Below, in pieces: positions 8,244-17,221 of a DNA stretch of 20,366 nucleotides. The notes below the pieces were generated by a model that was not told the origin of the DNA, made no database searches, and saw nothing but the letters and a program-made list of their open reading frames with translations. The position numbers and the translations under genes are program-made. Within the stretch, counting starts at the first letter, position 1. Every line of letters starts with the position of its first letter. The DNA is from an uncultured Rhodanobacter sp. (GTDB lineage Bacteria > Pseudomonadota > Gammaproteobacteria > Xanthomonadales > Rhodanobacteraceae), in the NCBI GenBank assembly GCA_903827735.1, contig CAIKJM010000605.1:1-20366 (forward strand), given 5' to 3'.

Positions 8244-8262
8244 CTTACCCCCGGATACCCAC

Positions 8263-8586
8263 ATGGCCGTCGATATCAAAAACCTCAATCACTCCCAGCT
8301 CAAAGACCTGATCAGCAAGGCGCAGATTCGCCAGAATGAATTGAGCAAGGAAAAAATCATCAAGCTGCGCGACAAGGTTCTCGCGCTGATCAAGGCCGAG
8401 GGTTATACCTTCGAGGAAGTGTTTGGTCAGGGCCGCGGCAAGGCCAAGCGTGCCAGCAGCCCCGTTGCGCCGAAATATCGCAATCCGGCCAACCCTGCTC
8501 AAACCTGGTCTGGCCGCGGCAAGCGCCCGCACTGGTTCAGCGATGCGCTGAAAGCCGGCAAGAAAGAAAAAGATCTCGCGATCTGA
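8263..8586 (+). CDS. H-NS family nucleoid protein / xenogeneic silencer
   Basis: A 107-residue DNA-binding protein. H-NS proteins bind AT-rich DNA, oligomerise, and silence transferred genes. The N-terminal part (residues 1-50) is a charged helix suited to coiled-coil dimerisation. A basic linker (56-72) follows. The C-terminal DNA-binding domain (71-105) has the family pattern KYRNPANPAQTWSGRGKRPH and then WF. The minor-groove loop reads S-G-R-G-K-R-P, close to the RGR-type loop of beta- and gammaproteobacterial homologues and unlike the QGR loop of E. coli H-NS. It is a single-gene unit with its own terminator. It is shorter than E. coli H-NS (137 residues), mainly in the oligomerisation part, which is usual for this branch of the family. 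A family-level call is firm; orthology to E. coli hns is not claimed. Confidence 0.93.
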   Translation: MAVDIKNLNHSQLKDLISKAQIRQNELSKEKIIKLRDKVLALIKAEGYTFEEVFGQGRGKAKRASSPVAPKYRNPANPAQTWSGRGKRPHWFSDALKAGKKEKDLAI

Positions 8587-8645
8587 TTTCCGGTCTACGA
8601 CCAATCGACCGAACGTTGATTATCATTGTGCCATCTCGAGATAAG

Positions 8646-8672
8646 AACGCCGGCTATCAGCCGGCGTTTTTT
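8646..8672 (+). terminator. Rho-independent terminator after the H-NS gene
   Basis: A perfect 10-base-pair stem AACGCCGGCT / AGCCGGCGTT with a three-base loop (ATC), followed by a run of six T (8667-8672). It lies 60 bases after the stop codon. Read from the other strand the T tail is poor, so it is at best a weak terminator for the convergent exporter gene that ends at 8724. Confidence 0.9.
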
Positions 8673-8723
8673 ATTGGCGACAGCCGCCGTGTCTTCGTAA
8701 CACACAAGAAAATACGTCGATGG

Positions 8724-10013
8724 TTACAACGACCGTCGCGGCGAAACCAGCAGTTCGCCAAACATCAGCCCGCCGACCAGGGACACCAAAAGGGTCACCA
8801 GCAGCAAACCGGTATCCATGCCCAATGAGGTATCGCGCTGGAGCAGAAACGACATGCTGCGAAAACCCACGCTGCCCGGCACCAGCAGGATAATCCCCGG
8901 CTCGCGAATCAACGCACCGGGCCGATGCGCGTAGCGCGCATACGAATTGGCCATCGCGCTGAGCAAAAAGCCGCCGAGAAAAACGCCAAAAGGCGCTGCT
9001 GGCAGCGACCCGGAAATGCGGCCGCCCCAGCGCGTGGCAAGATAACCGACGATCACCGCACCCATCACGATCAGCCAGTCGCGGCGCGCAGCGCGAAACA
9101 AGATGGCGAAGCCGAACGCACCGACCAGCAGGGCCGGCAGCTCCGTCCAGCCCGGCAGCGGCGGCAGGGCGTAATCGCGCGGCTCGATACCCACCGCCGC
9201 GCACAGCGTGGTCGCCGCCACCGTACCGAAGGTGAGCTTGAGCAACGTCGCCACCGCGCCGCCCATGCGCGCCATGCCGGCCACCAGGTGCTGGCTGGAG
9301 ATCTCGCGTACCGCCGTAGTGAGCGACATGCCCGGCACCAGCACGATCAGGCTGGCCAGCACCACCGACTTGATCGCCAGCGGCACCACGAACGCACTGA
9401 CGACGGTTGCCACCGTGGTCGCCACCAGCGCGCAGATCGCATCGCTGGCAATCGACAGCTGCGGCCGCTTGGCTGCCAAAACGGTAATGCTGCCAATGAT
9501 CAACCCAATAAAGGCCGCGGTCAGCAGATCCGGCCAGGCGCTGTGCAGAAACAGCGCGACCACGCACGCCGCCGACAGTCCATAAGTGGCGACGACGGCG
9601 GCCTGCGCGCGACGCGAATCGGGCCGCCCCAGTGCGCGCAGTCGCTGGAAACCTTCGCGCAGACCGATTTCACCGGCAATCACCTGATCGGCGATGTCAT
9701 CGGCCTCGCACAGGCGCGCCAGGTTCACGTCACCGGGCGCCAGACGCATCACCTGCGTGGTTTGCGCCACGCCCTCCTCGCCCTGCCCCAGGTCGGTAAA
9801 CGAAATAATGACGGCGGTGGGGCTGGACCACACGTCCGCGCTCAGACCCAGCCGCTGCGCGGAACTGGAAATGGCCATCTCCAGGCGCGGCGAGGCGGTG
9901 CCGTATTGATGCAGCCGTCGCGTCAGCTCGAGCAAAAAGGCGATGCGCGTGCTGATCGCCGTCGTCGCAAACGACGGATGAATACTCGCCGTGCTGACCG
10001 CACTCGCGCTCAT
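8724..10013 (-). CDS. ThrE-type threonine/serine exporter
   Basis: A 429-residue inner-membrane protein of the threonine/serine exporter (ThrE) family, which exports threonine and serine driven by the membrane potential. The N-terminal cytoplasmic part (20-130) has the family pattern LLELTRRLHQYGTASPRLE (27-45) and SPTAVIISF (64-72). About ten membrane segments follow (between roughly 138 and 425). Both family halves are present in one chain: the first with LIVLVPGMSLTTAVREI (222-238), the second with ILLVPGSVGFRSM (375-387). These two VPG motifs look like equivalent positions of a repeated fold. In many bacteria the halves are two proteins; here they are fused, as in Corynebacterium ThrE. 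The ATG overlaps the stop codon of the NfeD gene (ATGA), so translation is likely coupled. Actual substrate is inferred from family only. Confidence 0.88.
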   Translation of the reverse strand: MSASAVSTASIHPSFATTAISTRIAFLLELTRRLHQYGTASPRLEMAISSSAQRLGLSADVWSSPTAVIISFTDLGQGEEGVAQTTQVMRLAPGDVNLARLCEADDIADQVIAGEIGLREGFQRLRALGRPDSRRAQAAVVATYGLSAACVVALFLHSAWPDLLTAAFIGLIIGSITVLAAKRPQLSIASDAICALVATTVATVVSAFVVPLAIKSVVLASLIVLVPGMSLTTAVREISSQHLVAGMARMGGAVATLLKLTFGTVAATTLCAAVGIEPRDYALPPLPGWTELPALLVGAFGFAILFRAARRDWLIVMGAVIVGYLATRWGGRISGSLPAAPFGVFLGGFLLSAMANSYARYAHRPGALIREPGIILLVPGSVGFRSMSFLLQRDTSLGMDTGLLLVTLLVSLVGGLMFGELLVSPRRSL

Positions 10014-10453
10014 GTCGCCGCGCGCACCTGCAGCGTGGTGCCATCGACGGCAATCACTTCAACCAGGCTCCCCAGCGGCAGATCCGGTCCGTTGACCAGC
10101 CACTGGCCGTCGCCGACGCGCGCCTTGCCGCGGCCGTTGACGATCGGCTCAATCAGCTCGTAGCGCTGGCCAATCATGCGCTCGCCGCGACGATTGAGCG
10201 TTTCGCTGCCCGGCTCACGTTTGTCCAGCTTCGGCCGCAGCACGCGCGCGTAGAGTACGCAGGCGGCGAACGCTAGCAGCGCAAACAGCACGGCCTGAAT
10301 CAGCAGCCCGAGCGGGGGTACCATCAGCAGCACCACGCCAACAGCCGCCGCGGCCAGACCGATCCACAGCAGAAAATAACCCGGCAGCAGCACCTCGCTA
10401 CCGATCAGCAGCAGCGCGAGTATCCACCACAGGTAATGCGCAGGAAACGCCAT
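10010..10453 (-). CDS. NfeD family membrane protein (short form)
   Basis: A 147-residue protein: membrane segments near 6-31 and 33-70, then a small beta-barrel (OB-like) domain from about 84 to 145 with the family pattern LNRRGERMIGQRYELIEPI (86-104), RGKARVGDGQWLV (108-120) and a G...VEVIAVDG turn (128-138). This is the short form without the ClpP-like protease domain. NfeD proteins pair with SPFH/stomatin proteins in membrane microdomains; E. coli has the QmcA/YbbJ pair. The ATG follows the qmcA stop by nine bases. A GAGG ribosome site (10461-10464) overlaps that stop codon, so the genes are one operon. The downstream overlap with the exporter extends the unit. Confidence 0.92.
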   Translation of the reverse strand: MAFPAHYLWWILALLLIGSEVLLPGYFLLWIGLAAAAVGVVLLMVPPLGLLIQAVLFALLAFAACVLYARVLRPKLDKREPGSETLNRRGERMIGQRYELIEPIVNGRGKARVGDGQWLVNGPDLPLGSLVEVIAVDGTTLQVRAAT

Positions 10454-10462
10454 GACGGATCC

Positions 10463-11434
10463 TCAACGCAGCGGTGGTTGGAACGGCGTCGACACCGGCG
10501 GCTGCGCGATGGACCGCTGCTGCTGGCCCAGCGACTCTTTCGCCAGCTCGGCGATGCCAGCCAGCGACCCCAGAATGCCGGTAGCCTCGATCGGCAGCAG
10601 CAGCATTTTCTGGTTCGGCGATTTGGCCATTTCTTTCAGCGCCTCGACGTAGTTGTTGGCGACGAAATAGTTCAGCGCGTTGACGTTGCCGCCGGAGATC
10701 GCGTCGGACACCATCGTGGTCGCCTTGGCTTCGGCTTCGGCGGAGCGCTCGCGCGCCTCGGCGGCGCGGAACGCCGCTTCTTTCTCGCCCTCAGCCGCCA
10801 GGATCACCGACTGCTTTTCGCCCTCAGCCTTAAGAATCGCCGCCTGCCGGAAACCTTCCGCGTCGAGAATATTCGCGCGCTTCTCGCGCTCGGCTTTCAT
10901 CTGGCGCGCCATCGCGTCGATCAGGTCGCGCGGTGGCGCGATGTCCTTGATCTCGATGCGGTTGACCTTGACGCCCCACGGATGCGTCGCCTCATCCACC
11001 ACGCGCAGCAGCTTCGCATTGATGCCGTCGCGCTGGCTCAGGCTTTCGTCCAGGTCCATCGAACCGAGCACGGTACGGATATTGGTCATGATCAGCGCCA
11101 GCGAGGCCTGCTCCAGGTTGGAGACTTCGTACGCCGCTTTGGACGCATCCAGTACCTGGTAGAACACCACGCCGTCGACGCGCACCACCGCGTTATCCTT
11201 GGTGATCACGTCCTGCGAGGGCACGTCGAGCACTTGCTCCATCATGTTGATCTTGCGCCCGACCGTTTGATAGATCGGAATCAGCAGATGCAGTCCCGGG
11301 CTCAGCGTATGCGTGTATCGGCCGAAGGTTTCCACCGTCCACTCGAAACCCTGCGGCACGATGCGAACCAGCCTCGACAGCACGATAAAAACCACCACCA
11401 CGATAACCAGCGCGAGAATCTGACCTGTACCCAT
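10463..11434 (-). CDS. qmcA: SPFH/stomatin-type membrane protein QmcA
   Basis: A 323-residue membrane-anchored scaffold protein. An N-terminal membrane segment (residues 5-20) is followed by the SPFH domain (about 21-185) with VPQGFEWTVETFGRY (26-40), PGLHLLIPI (46-54) and DVPSQDVITKDNAVVRVDGV (70-89). Then comes a long alanine/glutamate-rich coiled coil (178-245) with repeated AEGEK units. The tail (305-323) is rich in Gln and Pro. QmcA-like proteins form large inner-membrane oligomers and in E. coli associate with the FtsH protease; that role here is inferred. Ribosome site AGGGGA (11441-11446) stands six bases before the ATG. It is the first gene of a unit with NfeD and the amino-acid exporter. 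The preceding kinase gene on the same strand ends 76 bases upstream, without a visible terminator between. Confidence 0.92.
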   Translation of the reverse strand: MGTGQILALVIVVVVFIVLSRLVRIVPQGFEWTVETFGRYTHTLSPGLHLLIPIYQTVGRKINMMEQVLDVPSQDVITKDNAVVRVDGVVFYQVLDASKAAYEVSNLEQASLALIMTNIRTVLGSMDLDESLSQRDGINAKLLRVVDEATHPWGVKVNRIEIKDIAPPRDLIDAMARQMKAEREKRANILDAEGFRQAAILKAEGEKQSVILAAEGEKEAAFRAAEARERSAEAEAKATTMVSDAISGGNVNALNYFVANNYVEALKEMAKSPNQKMLLLPIEATGILGSLAGIAELAKESLGQQQRSIAQPPVSTPFQPPLR

Positions 11435-11510
11435 GACCTGTCCCCTACCGTGACCAAGGCATCAGTATAGGTGAGCTGTTGTGACGCGCGCCGCTGTGTC
11501 AATTCGAGGT

Positions 11511-12926
11511 TTAACGCAATGTGGTCTGCGGCAGCAGCAGGGTGACACGCAGGCCACCATCCTCGCGATTGGCCAAGAGCACACGGCCGCCGTGCGCCTC
11601 GGCAATTTCGCGGGTCAGTGCCAGGCCCAGGCCGGTGCCCGCGCGTTTGGTGGAATAAAACGGCAGCAGCGCCTGCGCTAGCACGGTGTCCGTCATGCCA
11701 GGACCACGGTCGGCAACTTCGATGCGCAACTCGCGGCCGACTTCCGTAATCGATAGCGTGACATCGTCTTCGCCGCTGCCGGACTCGTGCGCGTTCTTGA
11801 TCAGGTTGATCAGCACCTGCTCGATCTGCACGGCATCAAAATAGCCCGGCCGCGTCGGCGCGGGCGACGCCAGTCGGTACTGGCAGTGCAGCGACAATCC
11901 TTCCAGGAACGGCGTCCATTCCACGGCGACCGACTGCGGCGTCGGCAGCTTGGCGAAGCTGGCGTAGCCCGAAATGAAGCTGTGCAGATGCTTGGCGCGC
12001 TCGCTGATGGTGGCGAACACGCCCGGCAGCCGATCGACATTGCCACGTCGCGCCAGCTCCGCACCGGAATGGGCGAGCGAGGAAATCGGCGCCAGCGAGT
12101 TGTTGAGCTCGTGGCTGATCACGCGGATCACCCGCTTCCACGTTGCCACTTCCTGCCGCGACAGCTCGCGCGTCATGCGCCGGAACAGCTGCAAACGATG
12201 CGGCCGGCCCTGCAGTCGGAACGCACGCTGCGAGATGTGGAACGTTTCCTCGCTGCCGTCCATTTCCACGCTGAGCAGCGCATCTTCGCCGTCTTCCACC
12301 GCGCGGCGCAGCGCCTCCGGTGCGTCATCCAGCAGGCGAGCAAATTCCAGCCCATGCAGGCTGCGTCCTTCGTTGAACAAATGCCGCGACGCGATATTGG
12401 CGTACGCCACCCGACCGATGCTGTCAGTCAGCACCAGGGCTACCGGCGTGTTCTGCACCACGGTATCCAGCAGCAGCTCGCGCTGCGCCAGATGCTGGCG
12501 CTGCTCGCGCAGGGTCTGGCCCAGCGCGTTGTGCATCTGGATCAATTCGCCCAGCTCATCGCGGCGATGAATGCCAATCGAAATGCTGAAATCGCCATCG
12601 CGATAACTGGCCACTGCACCTTCCAGCGCGCGCAGCAGCCGACTCACCGGCGCCATCGCCTGCCCTGCCAGCCAGAACGCCAGCAACAACAGCAGCACTG
12701 CACAGATGCCGAGCGCGCCGTAGATGCCCAGATGGATCACCGGCAGCGCGTTGGCGGCAGTGGCCGGCGCCGAAGGATCCTTCACCGTGAGCTCGGTCTG
12801 CATCCAGACCAGCAGCTGCGGCAGCGGCCACTGCGTGACACCGGCATAGATCAGCGCCCCTGCCACGCTGGCCAGCGCCAGCAGCAGGGTCAGCCGCGTG
12901 CGCAGCGAGTTCAGCCAGCGCCACAT
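11511..12926 (-). CDS. NtrY-type sensor histidine kinase
   Basis: A 471-residue inner-membrane kinase, partner of the NtrC-type regulator encoded just before it. Parts in order: membrane segments at about 11-30 and 66-88 enclosing a short periplasmic loop of 35 residues; a HAMP linker (89-145); a PAS domain (150-250); the dimerisation/phosphoacceptor region with H272 in VISHELNNSLAP (269-280); and the ATPase domain with N box LINLIKNAHES (372-382), G1 VADRGPGM (404-411), F box LLPFYSTK (420-427) and G2 GTGLGLAL (430-437). All catalytic motifs look intact. The HELNNSLAP H-box is of the NtrY group. The small periplasmic loop suggests sensing through the membrane or the cytoplasmic PAS domain. 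The gap to the regulator gene is 58 bases. Confidence 0.92.
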   Translation of the reverse strand: MWRWLNSLRTRLTLLLALASVAGALIYAGVTQWPLPQLLVWMQTELTVKDPSAPATAANALPVIHLGIYGALGICAVLLLLLAFWLAGQAMAPVSRLLRALEGAVASYRDGDFSISIGIHRRDELGELIQMHNALGQTLREQRQHLAQRELLLDTVVQNTPVALVLTDSIGRVAYANIASRHLFNEGRSLHGLEFARLLDDAPEALRRAVEDGEDALLSVEMDGSEETFHISQRAFRLQGRPHRLQLFRRMTRELSRQEVATWKRVIRVISHELNNSLAPISSLAHSGAELARRGNVDRLPGVFATISERAKHLHSFISGYASFAKLPTPQSVAVEWTPFLEGLSLHCQYRLASPAPTRPGYFDAVQIEQVLINLIKNAHESGSGEDDVTLSITEVGRELRIEVADRGPGMTDTVLAQALLPFYSTKRAGTGLGLALTREIAEAHGGRVLLANREDGGLRVTLLLPQTTLR

Positions 12927-12984
12927 GCGGCATGCCTCACGAATGGAGCGAACGTCGCGACATCATTTAGCCGTCCGGGTGCCA

Positions 12985-14343
<1,359 letters not shown>

Positions 14344-14453
14344 GCGGACATAGATGCCGCTCCGGCCGCAAAGGTTTGCATGACTATCGGACTACTGGCC
14401 AGCGATGGCAACGAAATCGATGTGTGATGTCGTTCATCAAGGACTTTAGGTGA

Positions 14454-15251
14454 TTAGGGCGCGGCGGGAGAAATGACGTGCGCGTAGTCGGTCGCAGCCA
14501 CAGCGACTTCCACGAATGCGCCGCCGCGCAGCAGCCGCAGCTTCACTGGCGCGGGCCGGCTGGCACGAAACCGATCCATCAATTCGCTGACGTGTTTGAC
14601 CGGCGTACCGTCGACCACCGTGATCACATCGCCGACCTGCAGACCCCACAGCGATTCGGGAAAGACCTTGGTCACCGTAATGCCCGTGGTCTTACTCGAC
14701 GACAGCTGCAGCGCGTGGCCGGGGTTACGCCAGCTCAGGCTATCGTCGGTCGTGTGTTCGTAGGTAAACCAGCCGCTGTCCTTTGACGGCGACGGCGGAG
14801 GTGGTGCCGAAGGCGGAGATGGCGTGGATGTTATTGCAGGCGGTGGCGGTGGCGGTGGCGGAGGTGGAGTCGGTGGTGTTGGCGAAATGACCTGGCCGTA
14901 TTCCGCCGCCGTCACGCTCAACGCAAGCATCGCGCCCGAGCGGCGGACATGCAGCACCACGGTCGCCGGCTTGCTGGCACGCAGCCAGTTCATCAACTCG
15001 CTGACATGCTTCAAGGGATGATCGTCTACCGCAGCGATCACATCGCCCTCGTGCAGGCCCCATACGGGCTCGGCGCCGACCTTGGTTACCGTGATGCCCG
15101 AGGCGTCATCCGAATGCAGCTTCAGCGCATGGTCGGCGATGCGCCAGCTTAGGCTGTCGTCCGAATTGAGCTGATAGACCCATCCGGCGAGCGCCGGCTG
15201 TGCCAGTGCACTGACCAAGACGACCATGCCGCCGAGTAGCAAACGTCTCAT
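14454..15251 (-). CDS. Exported tandem-PDZ protein with polyproline linker
   Basis: A 265-residue protein with a signal peptide (residues 1-22, ending QPALA before GWVY). The mature part is two copies of a module of about 102 residues (23-124 and 160-262) that share more than half of their residues. Both begin GW, then DDSLSW, H-A-L and GITVTKV, then a PDZ-like core W-G-L...GDVI..VD...KHVSELM..RAS, and both end VISP. They are joined by a linker (125-159) rich in proline, including ten consecutive prolines. PDZ domains bind peptide C termini and occur in envelope proteases and scaffolds; no protease domain is present here. The chosen ATG (15251) has a strong ribosome site, GGAGGA (15258-15263), six bases upstream; a GTG at 15254 is less well placed. 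It follows the DUF885 gene by 64 bases. I do not recognise a named family for the full architecture. Confidence 0.85.
   Translation of the reverse strand: MRRLLLGGMVVLVSALAQPALAGWVYQLNSDDSLSWRIADHALKLHSDDASGITVTKVGAEPVWGLHEGDVIAAVDDHPLKHVSELMNWLRASKPATVVLHVRRSGAMLALSVTAAEYGQVISPTPPTPPPPPPPPPPAITSTPSPPSAPPPPSPSKDSGWFTYEHTTDDSLSWRNPGHALQLSSSKTTGITVTKVFPESLWGLQVGDVITVVDGTPVKHVSELMDRFRASRPAPVKLRLLRGGAFVEVAVAATDYAHVISPAAP
14466..14774 (-). repeat. Second copy of the duplicated PDZ module
   Basis: Codes for residues 160-262 of the tandem-PDZ protein. It aligns with the first copy (14880-15185) over its whole length with a single one-residue gap. The motifs DDSLSW, GITVTKV, KHVSELM and VISP are identical in both. 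The duplication includes the region before the PDZ core, so the duplicated unit is larger than a PDZ domain alone. Confidence 0.85.
14839..14868 (-). repeat. Hexanucleotide repeat coding the polyproline run
   Basis: On the + strand GGCGGT occurs three times in a row (14839-14856), followed by the variants GGCGGA and GGTGGA. Read on the coding strand it gives consecutive proline codons in the linker between the two PDZ modules. Such a repeat can gain or lose whole units in frame, changing linker length without breaking the gene. Confidence 0.85.
14880..15185 (-). repeat. First copy of the duplicated PDZ module
   Basis: Codes for residues 23-124 of the tandem-PDZ protein, directly after the signal peptide. 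See the second copy at 14466-14774 for the matching motifs. The two copies differ most in the first strand after GW and in the strand after RAS, which in PDZ folds lie near the ligand groove; they may bind different peptides. Confidence 0.85.
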
Positions 15252-15286
15252 CACCGTTCCTCCGTCGACCCGAGCAAAAGCGCCGA

Positions 15287-15301
15287 CCGGGTCGAACCCG
15301 G
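15287..15301 (-). promoter_or_regulatory. Small hairpin between DUF885 and tandem-PDZ genes
   Basis: CCGGGT (15287-15292) and ACCCGG (15296-15301) form a perfect six-base-pair stem with a three-base loop. On the transcribed strand it is followed by a GC-rich stretch and only four T, so it is not a good terminator. It could be a partial attenuator or an mRNA-processing site between two cotranscribed genes, or have no role. Confidence 0.3.
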
Positions 15302-15315
15302 CCAGCGCGTCCGAT

Positions 15316-17145
15316 TCAACCGGCCGCTGCTGCCGGATGCGCCGGAGCCTTGCCGGCTTTCACCGACGCAATCCACGCATTGACGCGCGTTTCCAGCACG
15401 TCCAGCGGCAGCGCGCCGCCGTTGAGGATCTCGTCGTGGAACGCACGAATATCGAATTGACTGCCCAACTCCTTTTTCGCCCGTGCGCGCAGTTCGAGAA
15501 TCTTCAGCTCGCCCGTCTTATACGCCAGCGCCTGAGCCGGCCAGGTGATATAGCGATCGGTCTCGGCCTGCACGTCCGGCTCGTCTTCGCTGGAATGCGC
15601 ATGGAAGAAGTCGACCATCTGCTGACGCGTCCAGTGCTTGTCGTGCACGCCGGTATCGAGCACTAGACGATCGGCACGCAACAGCTCATCGGACAGGCGG
15701 CCGTAATTCGACAGCGGATCCTGGTAAAAGCCGATGTCCTTGCCCAGCTGCTCGGCATACAGCGCCCAGCCTTCGATATATGCGGTGTACCCGGCCTGCT
15801 GGCGGAACGGCGGTAGCGCCGGCAGCGTTTGCGCAATGGAGATCTGCAGATGATGCCCGGGAATGCCTTCGTGATACGAGGTGGATTCAATCGTCAACAC
15901 GCTGCGGTTGGCGAAGTCGCCGGTATTGACGAAAATCTGCCCGGGCCGCGAGCCGTCCGGCGTGCCCTGGTGATACTCGGCGGCCGCGGCCTCCTTCTCG
16001 CGGAAGGGTTCGACCGGCACCACCACCACCTTGGTTTTCGGCAGCAGGCCGAACAGCTTGGGCAACTGCGGCTGCATCTGCGCCAGATAGTTGCGGTAGC
16101 GGTTGAGAATATCGTCGCGCGAGGTGGCGTGCGTCTTTGGATTGGTTTTCAACGAAGCGCGAAAGCTGGCCAGATCGGCAAAGCCCTGTGACTTAGCGAT
16201 GGTGGTCATCTCGCCTTCGATACGCTTCACCTCGGACAGGCCCAGCGCGTGGATCTGATCCGGGGTTTCCTTGGTGGTGGTCATCTGTTCGACGTCGAAA
16301 CGGTAGATCGCGTCACCGTTCGGCAGGTTCCAAATACCCGGCTCGGCGCGCCCGTGCGGCGCATAATCCTTGGCCACGAACTGGCCGAGCTTTTCATAAG
16401 ACGGGCGCACGTCGTGCTCGATCGCGGCGAGAATCGCATCGTGCAGTCGCTTTTGATCGGCCGCAGATACCGACTTCGGAAAATGCTTCAACGGCTCGGC
16501 GAATACGCTATCCATGCCGGCGGATTTCTCGATGCTGTCGATCTGCACGACCACTTTTTCCAGCACGTACTTCGGCGGCATCATCTTGTCACGCAAGCCC
16601 TGCTTCGCCACTTCCGTCACCTGATCGAACAGCTTCGGCACGGCCTTCAGGCGCGCCAAGTAGTCGTCGTATTCCTTGGTGTTGTCAAACGGAATCGAGC
16701 TGACAAAACCGGCCAGCGCGATATGCGCACCGCTCATCTGGTCCAGCGGCATCTCGTACAGCTTCAGGTCGTAGCTGCGTAGGCTGTCCTGGAGCTGGCG
16801 CACCATCAGCTGCTGGTTCAGCGCGTCGGTATCGGAAAAGCCGGTGGTATCGATCGCGCGGAACCGTTCAAGAAAGTTCATTGCGACCTTGTGCTCGCTC
16901 TGAGCATGCGCCAGCGACGCATCGCTCCACTGGCTGTTGTAGCGAAGATCGCCCAGCGTGGTCGCAAACTCGGGGCTCGTCTCCAGCTGATGCTGCCACT
17001 GCTCGGCCAGTAGCGCGTTCAGCGCCGCGACGCGGCTGGCGACATCAGTCGTCGCAGCCTGCGCGGCAGGCGCGGCCTGGACGGAGGGAACAGCGGTCAC
17101 CGAACCCAGCAGGCTCGCAGCGATCCATAACGGCAGCGTTTTCAT
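15316..17145 (-). CDS. Secreted DUF885 protein, putative zinc metallopeptidase
   Basis: A 609-residue exported protein with a signal peptide (MKTLPLWIAASLLGSVTAVP, cleavage near VQA, residue 24). The chosen ATG at 17145 has a strong ribosome site, GGGGAGAG (17153-17160), seven bases upstream; the longer open frame back to 17319 runs into the permease gene and lacks a signal peptide. The DUF885 signature HEGIPGHH is at 425-432, with EGWALYAE at 458-465 in the expected place. By family knowledge these residues probably bind zinc (H425, E426, H431 or H432, plus a downstream Glu), making it a peptidase of the periplasm or outside the cell. Further family patterns are IFVNTGDF and YITWPAQALAYKTGELKI. 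Substrate is unknown. It lies between the permease array and the tandem-PDZ gene, all on one strand. Confidence 0.88.
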   Translation of the reverse strand: MKTLPLWIAASLLGSVTAVPSVQAAPAAQAATTDVASRVAALNALLAEQWQHQLETSPEFATTLGDLRYNSQWSDASLAHAQSEHKVAMNFLERFRAIDTTGFSDTDALNQQLMVRQLQDSLRSYDLKLYEMPLDQMSGAHIALAGFVSSIPFDNTKEYDDYLARLKAVPKLFDQVTEVAKQGLRDKMMPPKYVLEKVVVQIDSIEKSAGMDSVFAEPLKHFPKSVSAADQKRLHDAILAAIEHDVRPSYEKLGQFVAKDYAPHGRAEPGIWNLPNGDAIYRFDVEQMTTTKETPDQIHALGLSEVKRIEGEMTTIAKSQGFADLASFRASLKTNPKTHATSRDDILNRYRNYLAQMQPQLPKLFGLLPKTKVVVVPVEPFREKEAAAAEYHQGTPDGSRPGQIFVNTGDFANRSVLTIESTSYHEGIPGHHLQISIAQTLPALPPFRQQAGYTAYIEGWALYAEQLGKDIGFYQDPLSNYGRLSDELLRADRLVLDTGVHDKHWTRQQMVDFFHAHSSEDEPDVQAETDRYITWPAQALAYKTGELKILELRARAKKELGSQFDIRAFHDEILNGGALPLDVLETRVNAWIASVKAGKAPAHPAAAAG

Positions 17146-17221
17146 CAAGCATCTCTCCCCAAAGTGTGTACGTAGATTGTGACCGTCATCGCTCGGATCC
17201 TCCCGTGCCAGAGTGCATGGA

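Larger units (their letters stand above)
7899..8262. other. AT-rich intergenic region between proS and the H-NS gene
   Basis: These 364 bases hold no convincing gene. The left part contains the proS terminator. From about 8010 onward the sequence is clearly richer in A and T than its surroundings, with runs such as TTTAAAAA and TCTAATTAAT. Weak promoter-like pairs for the downstream gene can be seen: TTTACA (8110-8115) with CAGAAT at 18 bases, and a TATAAA at 8198-8203 without a good -35. The AT-rich composition would suit binding by H-NS itself, that is autoregulation; this is inference. Confidence 0.5.

Noticed and set aside
8925..10163. A 412-residue open frame on the + strand opposite the exporter and NfeD genes
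   Set aside because: Composition is dominated by Arg, Gln, His and Ala, typical of antisense frames in GC-rich genes, and it crosses two real genes.
10436..11470. A 344-residue open frame opposite qmcA
   Set aside because: Arg/His/Gln-rich antisense shadow; qmcA has a complete SPFH domain and a good ribosome site.
14344..14453. Possible promoter or terminator between the tandem-PDZ gene and the response regulator
   Set aside because: The 110 bases show no stem with a T run and no paired -35/-10 elements of reasonable quality on the - strand.
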